From positions 21,161,511-21,225,510 of the forward strand of contig NC_031776.1 of the NCBI RefSeq assembly GCF_001522545.3: DNA of 64,000 bases. Reading direction: 5' to 3'. This document shows, piece after piece, positions 1-11,544 of this stretch; positions within the stretch are counted from its first letter, which is position 1, and every line of letters begins with the position of its first letter. Made by a program: the position numbers and the translations under genes. Below the pieces are notes generated by a model. The model was not told the DNA's origin. It did no database searches and worked only from the letters and a program-made list of their open reading frames with translations. The stretch comes from Parus major. Taxonomy: Eukaryota; Chordata; Aves; Passeriformes; Paridae.

Positions 1-60
1 TCACTTAGTGTTCAAAGTCAGAGAAAGTCATACTTTGACTACTTATACTTAGAAACTTAG

Positions 61-130
61 AGTGGGGTGTTTTTTTGTCGTTGGAAGGAGGTTTTTGTTT
101 GGGTTTTTGTTTGTTTGTTTGTTTTTTATT
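61..130. repeat. T/G-rich simple tract, (TTTG)n-like
   Basis: Runs of T interrupted by G, including four consecutive GTTT units near 108-122. It is a low-complexity tract and no element body is attached on either side. Confidence 0.8.
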
Positions 131-1000
131 GGTGATTGGCAATTAGCAAGTTGATACCTTTTTCATAGTGAAAATTCAAGTTTGTGCTCAAACAGCCTAC
201 TTAAATACTTACATCATCTATATGCAGTTTGCTGTTTCATATTACTTCCAAAAGGATATTTAAAGGGAATTTTCCTTAGTCTGTGCTGATGCGTTAAGAG
301 TGTGCTCGTTGGTTACGCTGTGCTGAGGTCTGGGGAGGAGCTCACTGCTTTCAGGAGATGCTGCTGCTGGAGCAACTTGCAAAAGACTGTAATTCATCAA
401 AGGTTTCATCTGTTTCCTTTTTATGATTCTCTAGGCTTATGAATGCAAATTGGCTTCTACAAGAAAGAGGTTAAAACGTTTCTTGCAAGTTGTTAATGTA
501 GCCATTCGTTCAGACACTAGGTGGCTCACGTCAGATGTTAAACCTTTTCCAGAACAGAGACTGTGGTCCCAAAGGATAGTGTGCTAAAAGAGTCTGCTGC
601 TCTGGGGTGTTTCGCCGTTCTTTAAATCTGTTTCTGCTTTCACAAAATAAAAAGCATGTTTTGGTCTTGAAATGCCTGTCCTGGTCAGAAAATGAGAACT
701 GTGGATTAATTTAGACAAAATATTGACGTTCCTTAGTGTGAAGAAAGGTGAGGCTGATGATTTTTTCCCAACATCAAGAATAGTAAGTCAATGTAAGTTG
801 ATGAGCCTGTGTGAAGCCTAGAATGTAATTTACTTATAAGTTGTAACAGACAAAGTTAGTTTCTGGGTTGCAGAAACTAAAGGATATGAAATCAAAAGGG
901 AGACATACAGATTTGGAGCACTATAAGCAACATAAAAGCAATGTCTAAAGTAATATCTTATACTTTTTCGATGTATCTGAATTCTGAAACCTAAAATTTT
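131..1000. other. Unique non-coding sequence, nothing recognised
   Basis: AT-rich sequence with scattered stops in all frames. I saw no repeat family, splice-flanked open frame or RNA gene. Confidence 0.5.
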
Positions 1001-1004
1001 ATTC

Positions 1005-1400
1005 TAGTCCTCGTCTTTACAAAGTGTAGGAACAAAAAGTTTGGATTTTCTTTTCTCATCTCTTTGGTAACAGCATAAGAAATCTCTATGTTGCCTGGAG
1101 GAGTATCAACAGGATTATGAAATGTGGTTTTGTGTTTCTTATGACTAATATTAGCTGGGAACTTCCACTGAGAAATACCCAACTGAAGAACTTCCTTAAA
1201 TGCAACTATGAGCAGACAGTCATTCTCCGAAACAGAGACTTTAGCAGAAACAGCCTGCAAACTGGTTTTGGACCCAGTGCAACATTCTTTATTTCCCTAA
1301 GTGATGTCAATGATTTCTGGAGCCTCCCTACCCTGGAGAAAGGTTACCTGCATGGAAAGGGAGCAGTTCATGAACAGGCAACCCTGCATGCATGGGAGCA
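1005..1400 (-). pseudogene. Candidate broken coding remnant, family unknown
   Basis: Read on the minus strand from about 1400 down to the TAA near 1005, one frame stays open for about 130 codons and is interrupted only by one in-frame TAG near 1302. The last 89 codons are uninterrupted (1260 to 991, including the stop) and encode a mixed, not obviously low-complexity sequence that includes KKHKTTFHNPVD and ISYAVTKEM. At the 5' side (about 1353-1372) the minus strand reads TGCTCCCTTTCCATGCAG, a passable splice acceptor, so a decayed terminal exon is possible; a retrocopy is an alternative. I do not recognise the protein, and a chance open frame remains quite possible in DNA of this composition. 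Confidence 0.25.
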
Positions 1401-1449
1401 GTTAACATACAGAGCAACTGTTGTACCAAACATTATACATGCTTTTTAA

Positions 1450-3340
1450 TATGTTGTGAAGAAAAAAACGGTGATGATAATGACACTAAAGAAAGTAGCA
1501 ACAGCTTTGGAAAACAAATGTTTTTCCTCTATATAGAATATAACCTGTGTTACATATAGAGGGAGTAAAAGATGGGGAGTGAAATGCTTCTTTGTGAAGA
1601 ATAGCCAATCCACTGATTCTTAGTTAAGCTCCAAAGAAACTTTGTTAGACAGACCCTTGAGCTCTGTTTTATCATAATTTTGTCTCTCCCCACATCCTCT
1701 CAAAACACTGAAACTGAGTTATGTAGAACAATGTAAGGAAAACACTTTGAAAAAATCATAGCCTTTTTGCCTTAGAAATAAGTATTCAGGAACTTTAACA
1801 TATAATCATTAATTCCTTAGATCAGTTAATGTGAAAAAGTGACATATTTTGATATCAACTATGTTACATAGGCTTTTTCCCTTTGTTCTATGTTAAAATT
1901 CATTTTATCTTAGTAGCTGATTTGTATAGAACTACATTATATGCAGTATTGAATTTAAGAAAACATGATTGATAAACAGAGCCTTTGCACTATTTATTGA
2001 ATGTTTTTTGATCCCAAGCCTATATTTAGGTTTTCAGTGTGGAGTAAGAGTGGAAGAAGTCAAGGAAGATATATTTGAAATGAAACATTAAATTTCTGGG
2101 ATCTTATGATCTCTTTTCCTCTTCTACAAAAACGGGAGCTCTGTCATGCAGCAAGACCACAGATTCTACAGTATTATTTTTGTTTCTGTAGTGTCATAAA
2201 ATTCCAAAGTTTGGGGAGGAGGAGACAGATGTTGATGGACCTGTGTTAGTATACCTATGGAATTTCTTGTCAGAACTGTTTAGGATGTGAAAATTTTGGT
2301 GTTCAGGGGTAGATTATCAAGTAAATACTTGAGAGATTAGCTGAGGGAAACTAAAGAGACAGGCAGCATCAATCTCAGGAAGTTCTCTGACCTGAAAATA
2401 GCTGGCAGCTGGGAGAAGACTCTGAGGAAGTATTACATATGCTTGCCCTGTTCTCATTCTTCCCAGGGCATTGATTTCTAGCCACTGCTGAAGAGAAGAT
2501 GGGTCTGAACCAATGTGGCATATGTTCTTACGTTAATGACTTCATGCTGATACAAATGTGTAGGAATTTCTCTACATTAAACAACCTCCTGTAAAAGACA
2601 GGATTCTGTAGAAGTATAGGGAACATTAGTATTGCAGCAGCTCTAAAAGATCTTGGAAAATCCATTCAGAATTATTTCTGAATATTTTGAGAATATCGAT
2701 TTAAAAGATAGAACCTCTGGGCAAGTTTATTGAAGATAATCAGTTTTATCTAGTTTCTCAAAGATGCTGTGTATAATTTGACTGTGTTTCTAGTTAAATT
2801 ATGATGACCAACAGATTGGCTGCACAATATCATTCTAGCTGCTCACAAGGCTTAACAGAAGTATGTCCATGTAAATACACAGCAAGGTGACCTTCTTCTC
2901 CCGTGTAACATTTTAACAAAACCACTAGTCCTCCTTAAGTATATTTTACAGGATGACAGAGCAACTGAAACTATATCCAAAATTTCCCTGACACAAGGAT
3001 TGGATATACATTCTTTCAACATTATTTGATTGTGTATTATAGTAGAATTTAAAAATACATAGTTCTGTTTATCTGCATAGTGAAAAAAAAGATTTAGAAT
3101 TATTCATCTCTGTCATCTTTGCTTTGTGATATAGTTCTTCTAACCCCTTGTTTTAATTTTTAAATCTTTTTATAAATTAAAAGGTGGTTTTGTGACTTCA
3201 AGGCACTTCTCTTGGTTCTTACTCACAATCTTCCTATGAGAGTTTGGTTGATCTGAGCTTGTCTAATTAGTGGCAAGACAAATAAGATGCTCAGATGAGT
3301 TTCTGTAAGTCTTAAAATGTACCATTGCAGTGAAGTTCTA
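1450..3340. other. Unique non-coding sequence, nothing recognised
   Basis: AT-rich with many short A and T runs. No repeat family, tandem array or coding signal was seen on either strand. Confidence 0.5.
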
Positions 3341-3345
3341 TAACT

Positions 3346-3430
3346 GAGTAAACAAACAAACAATAAAACCAAAAAACCAAACAAAAACTCAAAAATGAAA
3401 CCAAACAACAACAACAAAAAATTAAAAAAA
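3346..3430. repeat. A-rich (CAAA)n/(CCAAA)n tract
   Basis: About 85 bp of A with interspersed C (AAACAAACAAACAAT, CCAAAAAACCAAAC and ACAACAACAAC units). The reverse strand gives an artificial hydrophobic Leu/Phe-rich frame that should not be read as a gene. Similar tracts recur at 13672-13725, 57079-57131 and 62028-62078. Confidence 0.8.
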
Positions 3431-5190
3431 CTGAGCAGTCATTGAGCAGTCAGGCAGGCCACTCAAGTTCTGCATGCACCAAAGAGAAATCGGCAGCTGT
3501 GCCTGCTGAATTTTGTGGTAAATCTTTCCCAACTTTAAGCAAAGAAGACTTGAAGCCATGTATTGTGTAGCTTATCGTGTGTTGACACTGTGCTGGGTTG
3601 AATAAATTCTCAGTATCTATGACGCTAAGAGGAATTAATGATAATAGAAGTTCAGACCAGCTTCTTGCAAATGATATTTGTACCGATCATGCAGTAAGCC
3701 GGAATTTATGTAGAAAACATAAAGACAAAAAAGGTATTATTCCTTGTGTGTTGTCAGTTCTAATATAGAATTTACATCACTGGTAAGAACTCTGACTTTT
3801 TGGAAGAACTGTCACATTTCAGGATATATTCCTGGTGAAGTAGGGAGAGAAACACATGATCAATGGGTTTGGGCCTTTTTGCATAATTAGTGGCAAAACG
3901 CATGTGCACACACACATGCACACACTCACTTCGTCTGGCACAGCTTCAGTCTTCTGATACATCAGCTGCTAAGACATTTTCCTTTCTGTAGCTGCTTCCT
4001 CTGAGTGAAAACACACCTGCTCTTCTAGCATTGTATCCACTTATTGTTGGCTTTCTGGGAGCAAACGATGTAGGAGAATTTTGGCTTGTAGCAGAGATCT
4101 GAATTAGAACAGGATAATTCAAAACAGTCTTATAAAAGCAATTATACATTAATTTGTATTTATGAATTACTTCTTTAGATACACACCAAGGGTCTCAAAT
4201 GACACGTTGAAAGTGGCATTTCACTCATATTATTTTCTGCCTTTGTATCATTTGAAAATACTCTTACTTGAACAGGTTTTGGCCATTGCCATAGCATCAT
4301 CACATACTGCCAGTGCTCTTAAATTGCACAACAATCAGTTTATTGTGTATTAAATCAAATGGGAGAATTCTACACAGGAAAATTAGTTCCTGCAGCAGTG
4401 AGAAACAACTGCGTTTTAGATTGCAAAAGGATATCGGGCAAAAAGAACATTAAAGAAAGGCAGCTCTTAATATGAGGGATAAAACCAGAAAAGATAAAAT
4501 CATACATGTCAGGTTAGTTGGGAGTAAGAAAATGAAGTACCAGAGCACCTCCTTGCCTGGTGCTTGGCCTTACCTTTCTGTCCATACTCTGAAGTACAGA
4601 CAAACCGACAACGGTCTTTAATCTCTCTTTTAAAAGATGTAACCTACACTATGGCTTGGAATTTAAAGAAAGGTTCTCAGGTTTTTTCTCCAAATTCTTC
4701 AGAGGCAATGGACAGATAAAATATTGTTCTATGAGTCCCAACCTTCACACACTTGTATCTTCCAACCTATCCCTTCCTACATTGTTGTCAGATGGTGGAG
4801 TAGCTAAAGACAAGAATCAGAAAAGTAATTTAGGGTTATGGTACCAGTGGCTTCATGCTACAGCCTCTGGTACATAACTTTGATACACAGAATGTGGAGC
4901 TTACTGAAAAGCAGTGTTTTAAGCATAGCTGCTGTCTCTGGGTAGTATTCTGTAGTTCTGGATCCTTTCTAGTCACATCTCCTGGAGATGAGAATTAGAT
5001 TTTGCATGGACTAATTGGGACAGATCACAGAGACTATTTTTCTCACTTAGCTACAACAATCTTTGGGTTCCAGTCTCCTTTTAACAATGTTTATGTGTTT
5101 CTTGGCACAGTAGGCAGAAGGTCATTCCCATTTTTCTGCTTTTGACAATCAGTTTTACTGACTGATTTTCTACTTTACTGGTGCCTAGAA
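3431..5190. other. Unique non-coding sequence with a short CA-rich tract
   Basis: A CA-rich stretch lies at 3903-3930 (GTGCACACACACATGCACAC). A 67-codon minus-strand open frame (3946-4149) and a 73-codon plus-strand frame (4656-4877) show no motif and are probably chance. Nothing else was recognised. Confidence 0.45.
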
Positions 5191-5199
5191 CAGCCCTCT

Positions 5200-6250
5200 G
5201 AAGATACCATCCTTGCCAAAGGCAGCATCAGCTTTACCTAAACCATTTCTAACATATGTTTGCCTGTTTTGAAGATCTATATTGGTGATAAAGATTTCAC
5301 AGCCTCCCAAGGGACCTTCTGTTCTTTCTTACAGATTTTTTTTCTAAATCTCTAATTATTCTTCAGTTGAACCACATTTTCCACAAGGTACAATGAATAA
5401 ACTGGACAACATGATCCAGCTGACTTTCCACCATAGTCTTCAACACATACATGCTGACTCTTTTATATCCTTGCAATGGGACAAAACCTTAAGCTTTTAA
5501 GCAAACTTGTTTCATTATTTGCTCTAGTATTTTTCTCAGGAAGCAAGACAGAACAGTATGTAATTTCCTGATTTCTTCTGTTCTCTGCTCTTAAAGATAA
5601 ACATGACATCTGTCCTTTTTCATTCTTTTAGAAGCTCATCTGTTCACCACAAGTTCTCAAAGATTGTTGTTAATGACTCTAAAATGTCTTTATTCTGTTC
5701 ACTAAGTAGCCTGAAAGGAATTTGTTTGAGCTCAGCTGGTTTGAAAATATTTTATCTAAGTTATTGTCCTGTCCTGTATTCTCTCTCCTTGTCTCTGAGA
5801 CTAATTATTTTAGCCAGCTGATTGAGGCTGACCCTTCTAGTGAAGAAAAGTAAAAAAGATACCAACTTATTTTGACATCATCTCTAATAATATTTTTTTC
5901 TCCACTGAGTAGTATTTTGATCTCCACTGAGATCTCCCTTTCCTTTGTCTTTGTCTTGCTACAAATGTGTTACAGGAATACATCTTTTTTCTGCATTGCT
6001 ATTTATCCCATTTTGACTTTTCTGACTTGCCATTTTTTTACATTCTTTTACACTTGTAGGTAACTTTATTGACCTTAATTTACCTAGAAAAACTTTCTTA
6101 TTGTTATTTAGCATGTTGGAATTTTTTGAGGTGTATTTCTTACTTTGTCCCTAACATTAGGGTGGTTTGTGTTATCTCCTCTTTCTCTAAAGAGATGGAA
6201 AATCTCTTAAACTCTTTCATTTTTATTTTTTTTTTCCAAGGATCATTGTG
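5200..6250 (-). mobile_element. Old CR1 LINE fragment, minus strand, reverse-transcriptase region to 3' region
   Basis: Read on the minus strand, the sequence follows the order of a CR1 ORF2. The segment between about 6060 and 5830 resembles the stretch between endonuclease and reverse transcriptase. At 5680-5560 comes a stretch like the linker and first RT motif (TTTGAGAACTTGTGGTGAACAG, then a degenerate PIFKKG...NY motif). At 5504-5533 the codons spell KILEQIMKQV, close to the family's gKIlEqiik segment. At about 5315-5270 the text GGAGGCTGTGAAATCTTTATC resembles the CR1 post-ORF region (gaggctgtggaatctccatc). It carries many stops and frameshifts, so it is a fossil with no coding capacity. 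The boundaries are approximate, and the 3' terminal 8-bp repeats are not visible. Resemblance was judged by eye against remembered CR1 consensus text. Confidence 0.65.
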
Positions 6251-9200
6251 ATATCTAAATACCAGATTTAGGAGCTAAAATGTCTGTGTAGATGTAGTCC
6301 TGACTTGCCAGAAATCACACTGAGCATTTATGTTAGAGATGAGTCTGAAGCATGGAAATGTACTGCTCACATCAGTAGCTTCCGATTCCTGCTTAATTTT
6401 TGATCTTACTAAAGCAGGATTATTTGGTTACTATCTGATTTCTGGAGGTATATTTCATGTTAGAAAATTTCATTACTTACCAGCTCTTCTTTGTGTGCCC
6501 TTCATTGTCCTTGATTATTTTTACATTGTATTGTATGAAAAAAAAAAAGAACTAACAAATGAAAAAAGTTTCAGTATGTATTTTTCCCATCTGCTTAGTC
6601 CAGCACTCTTCTTAATTAGTAAAATGCCATCCTGTCAGATTCTCTCCTGCCAGGAAGTCATTCAGCTCTGAAATCACTTCTTCACCTCCATCATATATTT
6701 TAACAATTGAAAAAAGCAAAAGTCTGAGATACTGTATTCCTCCTTGCAGTAGAAAAAACAAAATCAACTATAGAAATGCTAATTAAGTGTAGTTTAGGAT
6801 TAATTTGTATTTAAACAAGGCCTCATGGGATTTCAGAACGTGTACTCAGAATGTCACAAAATATGTAACAGCACTTCTCAATTAATATTCATTCATTTGT
6901 GAACGATGAAAAACATCAAAATTGGTGCAACCTCTTTCTTACTCTTTCCCCAGAGTTTATGCACGGTCCATTCTGCTTTCCCAAGTCCAAAGGTCAACTC
7001 CTTCTTAGTTTTGGGCAATACCAGACTGAATCAAGAGTCATTCTATTCCTGTTCTCGAGTATTAAACCTCTTTATCCACTACAAAGCCACTTATAGACAG
7101 TGTGTTGTGTGTTAACTCATAACCCAAATGTTTGACTACAGAAATTGTGTTGCAAAGACATAATTATTCTGGTTTTTTTTCTGTTGTGTCAAGAGAAAAG
7201 CCAGCCATTTAAAAATTAATGTATGGATTAATTATTTTATTTTTTAAATTGTCATATCAATAAAAAATATTTAGATCAGCCAATACAATCATACTGATTA
7301 TAGATAACAAGATAAATGTTAAAATTCAGCATTTTTTCAAAAAAGAAAAAGGACAGTCTCAAGAAGAAACTTAATTCACATCGGTATTCAAAATAATTAA
7401 AAATATAACTAAACTTATTTGAGTAATTTGTAAGTAATTAGGAAACAGGAAAAAAACCACAAAGTTACAAACCTTCATGTACAATTCTAAGTAGAATTTT
7501 CTGTAGAGGAATTAAATAGGAGAGAATTATGCATATTCATATAATTTTAAAGTAGATTATAGTATTTTTCTATTTTTGTTAATTTTTTTTAGTAACTGCT
7601 ATAGAATATATAATCTGTTTCTTTTCATTTCTGTCAGAATTTTTCCTTTTACATGGAAGTAATCTGAAAATAGCTATTATCAGTAATTTCACTCACTGAG
7701 TATTTCTCCCAGAATATTTCTCCTCTGTTCTGACTCCTTTGTGGTGGGGGCTTTACTATGTTTTCTGGACAGCTGGCAGGTGTGTTTAGGTGAGCTTTAA
7801 ATAAAATAGAGCAGAAATAGGAAAGGTGAAGTAAATAATGCAGAGAATCTTCTGTGACTAGAGCTCACTTCCTTAGGCATCCATTCCTAGTTGCTGTTAG
7901 GATCTCTGAATCAATTCGGGGTTTCTGCTAAGTACAAACTTCTACTTTTGTGAAAGAAAGCAAGGGAAAATGAGATGATTGTCACAGAACCACTAAAGGT
8001 AATCAGGTCTGTAGATGTGACTGTTCCAAGGTGTGAGAAAGCTGGGTAAGATTATTGTGTATACCAGGTTTTAGGTTTTATCACAAGTATCCTAGCAGAG
8101 AATGAAAGCAATTATGTTTGTTTTTTTTCCATCGTGTAGCTTGTGAAAATTGTTGTTAATTGAATGATGCAAATTCTCTTTGAGTAAAGGCCATATCCAT
8201 GGTATGGAGCCAGGCTAAAATGTTATACAAATGAAAAGCAAAATGTAATGCTAGTTCAATATAACTCTTATTTATGCCTCTACCCCAGCTAAAGAAACTG
8301 AAGACACCCAGGCATCACTTCGGTAGCTAAGCAAAGCTTTCTTCTTGTTTCCAGCAACATACCATGTAAGATGTCAGCATTTCAACCAGTAGGCTCAGTG
8401 AATATTCCTCAATTCCTTAAAGCTCTCCCTAGCATGCTTACACTGTTTTCTCATACTGGAGTCACTCCAAAAAATAAGTATATCAAAGCCAGTATTTTAG
8501 AACATGGAAACAACACCCCCCCCAACTGGTCTTTATTAATCACTGTCTCTTTGGACAGCATTTTGCTTCCCTAAGTGTTTGTCAGATTTGTGCCCCAGGC
8601 ATGCATACTTGAGAAATAGAGTTTTATTTGGGTATTAAATAACATAATACATCTCATTAGTAATAAGCTGCTTTTTCTAACAGAACATAAGACTTATTAA
8701 ACATGACTGTTGGGTTCATTCAGTGTCTAAACAGGACCTTGCTGCAAATCCCAATCTACTTGAGCAGACATACAGTAAAATGCCATGGGTAATACCTCAT
8801 CATATCATTAGGAATAATGATAATAAACAGTGATAATGAATCTCTTGGCCACTTTTATATTAAAAGAAATGAGAGGATAATATCTCACTACAGGAAAAAA
8901 CAGCAGTTGATGAGAGGTTATATATGGATACACAGTAGAGTGAAAAAGGTTAATTATGGGAAGATGTCAGACAGCAGTTATTTAATCTATAATAGTAGTA
9001 TTTTGTTGCATTACAAATACAGCTTTCACCCCTATTCCTACCTTTGGTGACCAATTAATATGCAAAGCATCTTAGAAAGGGTACTCTATATTGGGATTTT
9101 TTTGCCAGCAACATGGGCCAGTGCTAGGTAAGGCTTTCTTTCTTTCAGCAAGCATTGATATTTCTGTTTGTTTTCTTTCCCTTAGAATCACTTCCATTCC

Positions 9201-10600
9201 TTCTAGATCCTCCTGTATTCATCCTCTGCTGCTTCTGCATGTCTTAGAAGAGTTTCTCCATTTTTGCTCTGCCTTTTTCCAGACTCCCCCAACTCTAACT
9301 CAGCCACTCCTTTTAATTCTGCTTCTTGTAGCTCAGAAACTCCCATGCCTTTGAATGGTATAGCCACTGCAACTTCTCTGATTTTTCAACCAGCAACCTG
9401 AAGGAGCTGTGATAAGTTCTTTCTAAAGAGTGGCTGCAATTGTAACAAGACAAATTCTATTTGACAAGATGCTCTCTTGCTCTTGACTATTAAAATAACA
9501 AAGGACACCGGATTGTGGAAAATAAAAGAGAATATGTTGAAGCAGATTCTAGAAGTGATAGAAAGTAAAGAGAGGACTTCTTGGGTTCTAGCCTGCATAG
9601 GACTCATTACTTCTCTGGACACCTTTGCCTTTTCTCTGTAGTGCAAATTTTTCACTGTTAGATCTCACTGCCTTCAGAACACCCAGTGTAATGTTCAGAC
9701 TGAACCTTTAAATCTTCTCAGCATTCAGGATATACTAGATGGGGGTTTGAACCAAAGTGTTGTTCTTGTTGTTTAAACTGGTAAGTTTTCAAAATTAATT
9801 GATTTGAAAGCAAATATCTATTTATGTTTTTTCAATGTTTGAGAGCCGTACAAATGTTGGCCTGACAGCAAGGGTAATGAATATACAATTGTTATATTAC
9901 CAAATATATTTATTCTACTAAATTAACTTATTTTAGCAGATTTCTTTATTTCCTTATCTCTACCTTTATTTCATTTTGACATCTGACTGTGTTTAGCAGT
10001 AGGGTAATGTTAAAAATAACCCAAACAAACAGCTTGGCTAAGGCTGAGTAAAAAGGGCTTCTAGAAAACAAAAACTGACTTTTTTTTTAAGTTTGGGGCA
10101 GGGATTAATTTAGATAAACATTTACCTTAAGCTTATCCAGTTCTTTCCCCTGTGCTTCAGGTCCCATTTCCCTATTATTTTTATTTTTTTCTTAGTAGTC
10201 CTTGAGGATGAGTGTGCATGCATTGCTAGTAAGCATGTCTCAGCTAATGTCTACATGAATAATACAAAGGATATAAATAGGCTGCTGGAAAATGCAAAAG
10301 CATTAAAATATTTGAAATGCTGTTAAATAGAAAAGGTATTTTTGGAAATTATTACAAGTGCTGTCCTCTTATGACCTTGATTTTCATATTTTTTGTGTGT
10401 ATATCATAAAACAGCATGATTCATTAAATACCTAGTTTGGCATTTGAGTTCATCATATGTTTTGAATATCAAAACAATAGACATGCTACCTCAACATTTT
10501 TTTCTTATAATATGCTTTTAACAGAATATTACAGATGGTGCTTCTTGATTGCTCACAGAATTTCAGGTGTGTGGTTTTCCCAATAATTGTCTTATATAAT
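6251..10600. other. Unique non-coding sequence, no recognised feature
   Basis: This stretch includes an A run at 6538-6549, a very AT-rich part at about 7200-7620 and a C run at 8515-8522. Open frames of 113 codons (6330-6671, plus) and 89 codons (9386-9655, minus) have no motif, no CpG enrichment and no splice context. I could not support any gene, though weak extensions of the preceding CR1 may reach to about 6300. Confidence 0.45.
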
Positions 10601-10661
10601 GGATTTGTGTTAGGCTTTGTGTTAGGCCATTGAGACAGTGGTGAACTTCTAGATGAAACCC

Positions 10662-10723
10662 AGAGCTATTAAAGTGTAAGGAATAACTTTATTATAATAG
10701 AGCTGTTAAAGTGTAAGGAATAA
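10662..10723. repeat. Imperfect tandem duplication, 25-bp unit at 37-bp spacing
   Basis: AGAGCTATTAAAGTGTAAGG plus AATAA at 10662-10686 is repeated at 10699-10723 with a single A to G difference. Just upstream, TGTGTTAGGC also occurs twice (around 10606 and 10618). This looks like a local slippage or duplication event. Confidence 0.85.
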
Positions 10724-10865
10724 TACAGAGTACTTAAGTTTTATCTGTGGCAGGTATTCTCAGATTTAATCAGATTTTGCATCAATACAGTTTTGAAACT
10801 TGGATTGTCTCTTAGTCTTTCATATTGCCACATCATTACCATTCACATTCTCATAATTTCCTCTT

Positions 10866-11520
10866 GGCAACTCAAGCACAAAGAGACAGCGTAGAGTGGG
10901 CATGAACATGGACAGGCTATCAAGAATGAATATGGAAGCATTGCTTGGGTATGCAAAGATGGAATTAGAAAGAGCAGAGCTTGAGCTGAAACTGAAAGGA
11001 ATGTGGGCAGCAAAAAAAGCTGAACAAACTTGTGTGGGTACACTGGCAACAGATGGAAGACCTCAGAAAATGGTTCCCCTTGGTGAATGAGGCAGGCAAT
11101 CTAATACTGACGATGAAGGCTGACACCAAGGATGTCTTTGTTTCTGTCTTCATTGGCAAGGTCTGCTTGCAGGCCTCACAGGTCTCTGCTCCCTGCAGCA
11201 AAGTTCATGGGAGAAAGTTACTGTTCACAATAGACATCTGAATCAGAATCAGCTTGAGAAACTGGGCATGTGTTAAGACCATAGGATTTATCTGGTATTT
11301 CTAAGGCAGTTGGTTGGTTTTCCTCAGTGTAAGATGTCTCTAAAAAAACTTTTGAAAAGTCATGGTTATTAGAGAAAATTCCTGCTGACTAACAAAAAGA
11401 CAAATATTATGCCCATCTTCTGAAAAGGCAAGGAGGAGAATCTGGTGAACTACAGACCTGTATTCCTACTCGAAGTATAGGAACAAGGTATTTACAAACA
11501 CGTGATTTCTAAAAAGGTAA
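10866..11520 (+). mobile_element. CR1 LINE fragment, plus strand, ORF2 between endonuclease and reverse transcriptase
   Basis: Conceptual translation gives, in order, parts typical of CR1 ORF2. AKMELERAELELKL at 10953-10994 matches the Lys/Leu-rich linker. NEAGNL at 11086-11103 is followed by VFVSVFIGKVCLQASQV, matching the NEAGxLxT...FFASVFTGK segment. FEKSW appears at 11351-11365, and PIF, a stop, then KGKEENLVNYRPV at 11412-11462, matching the RT motif PIFKKGxKxxxxNYRPV. These four pieces lie in different frames and contain stops, so the copy is dead. The order and direction fit a single 5'- and 3'-truncated insertion; a gap of roughly 100 bp between 11240 and 11350 is poorly alignable. 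CR1 is the dominant LINE of birds and other sauropsids. Confidence 0.85.
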
Positions 11521-11544
11521 GATGGTGTGATCTACACAATAAAT

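Noticed and set aside
3223..3417. Hydrophobic minus-strand frame resembling a membrane protein
   Set aside because: The Leu/Phe/Val content comes from reading the A-rich CAAA tract on the reverse strand.
6330..6671. 113-codon plus-strand frame with hydrophobic stretches
   Set aside because: It contains a poly-A-encoded Lys run and no recognisable domain, and it lies just beyond an old CR1.
10896..11241. Overlapping frames read as a host gene
   Set aside because: The peptides match CR1 ORF2 segments (NEAGNL, VSVFIGK) in different frames, so this is a dead LINE, not a host gene.
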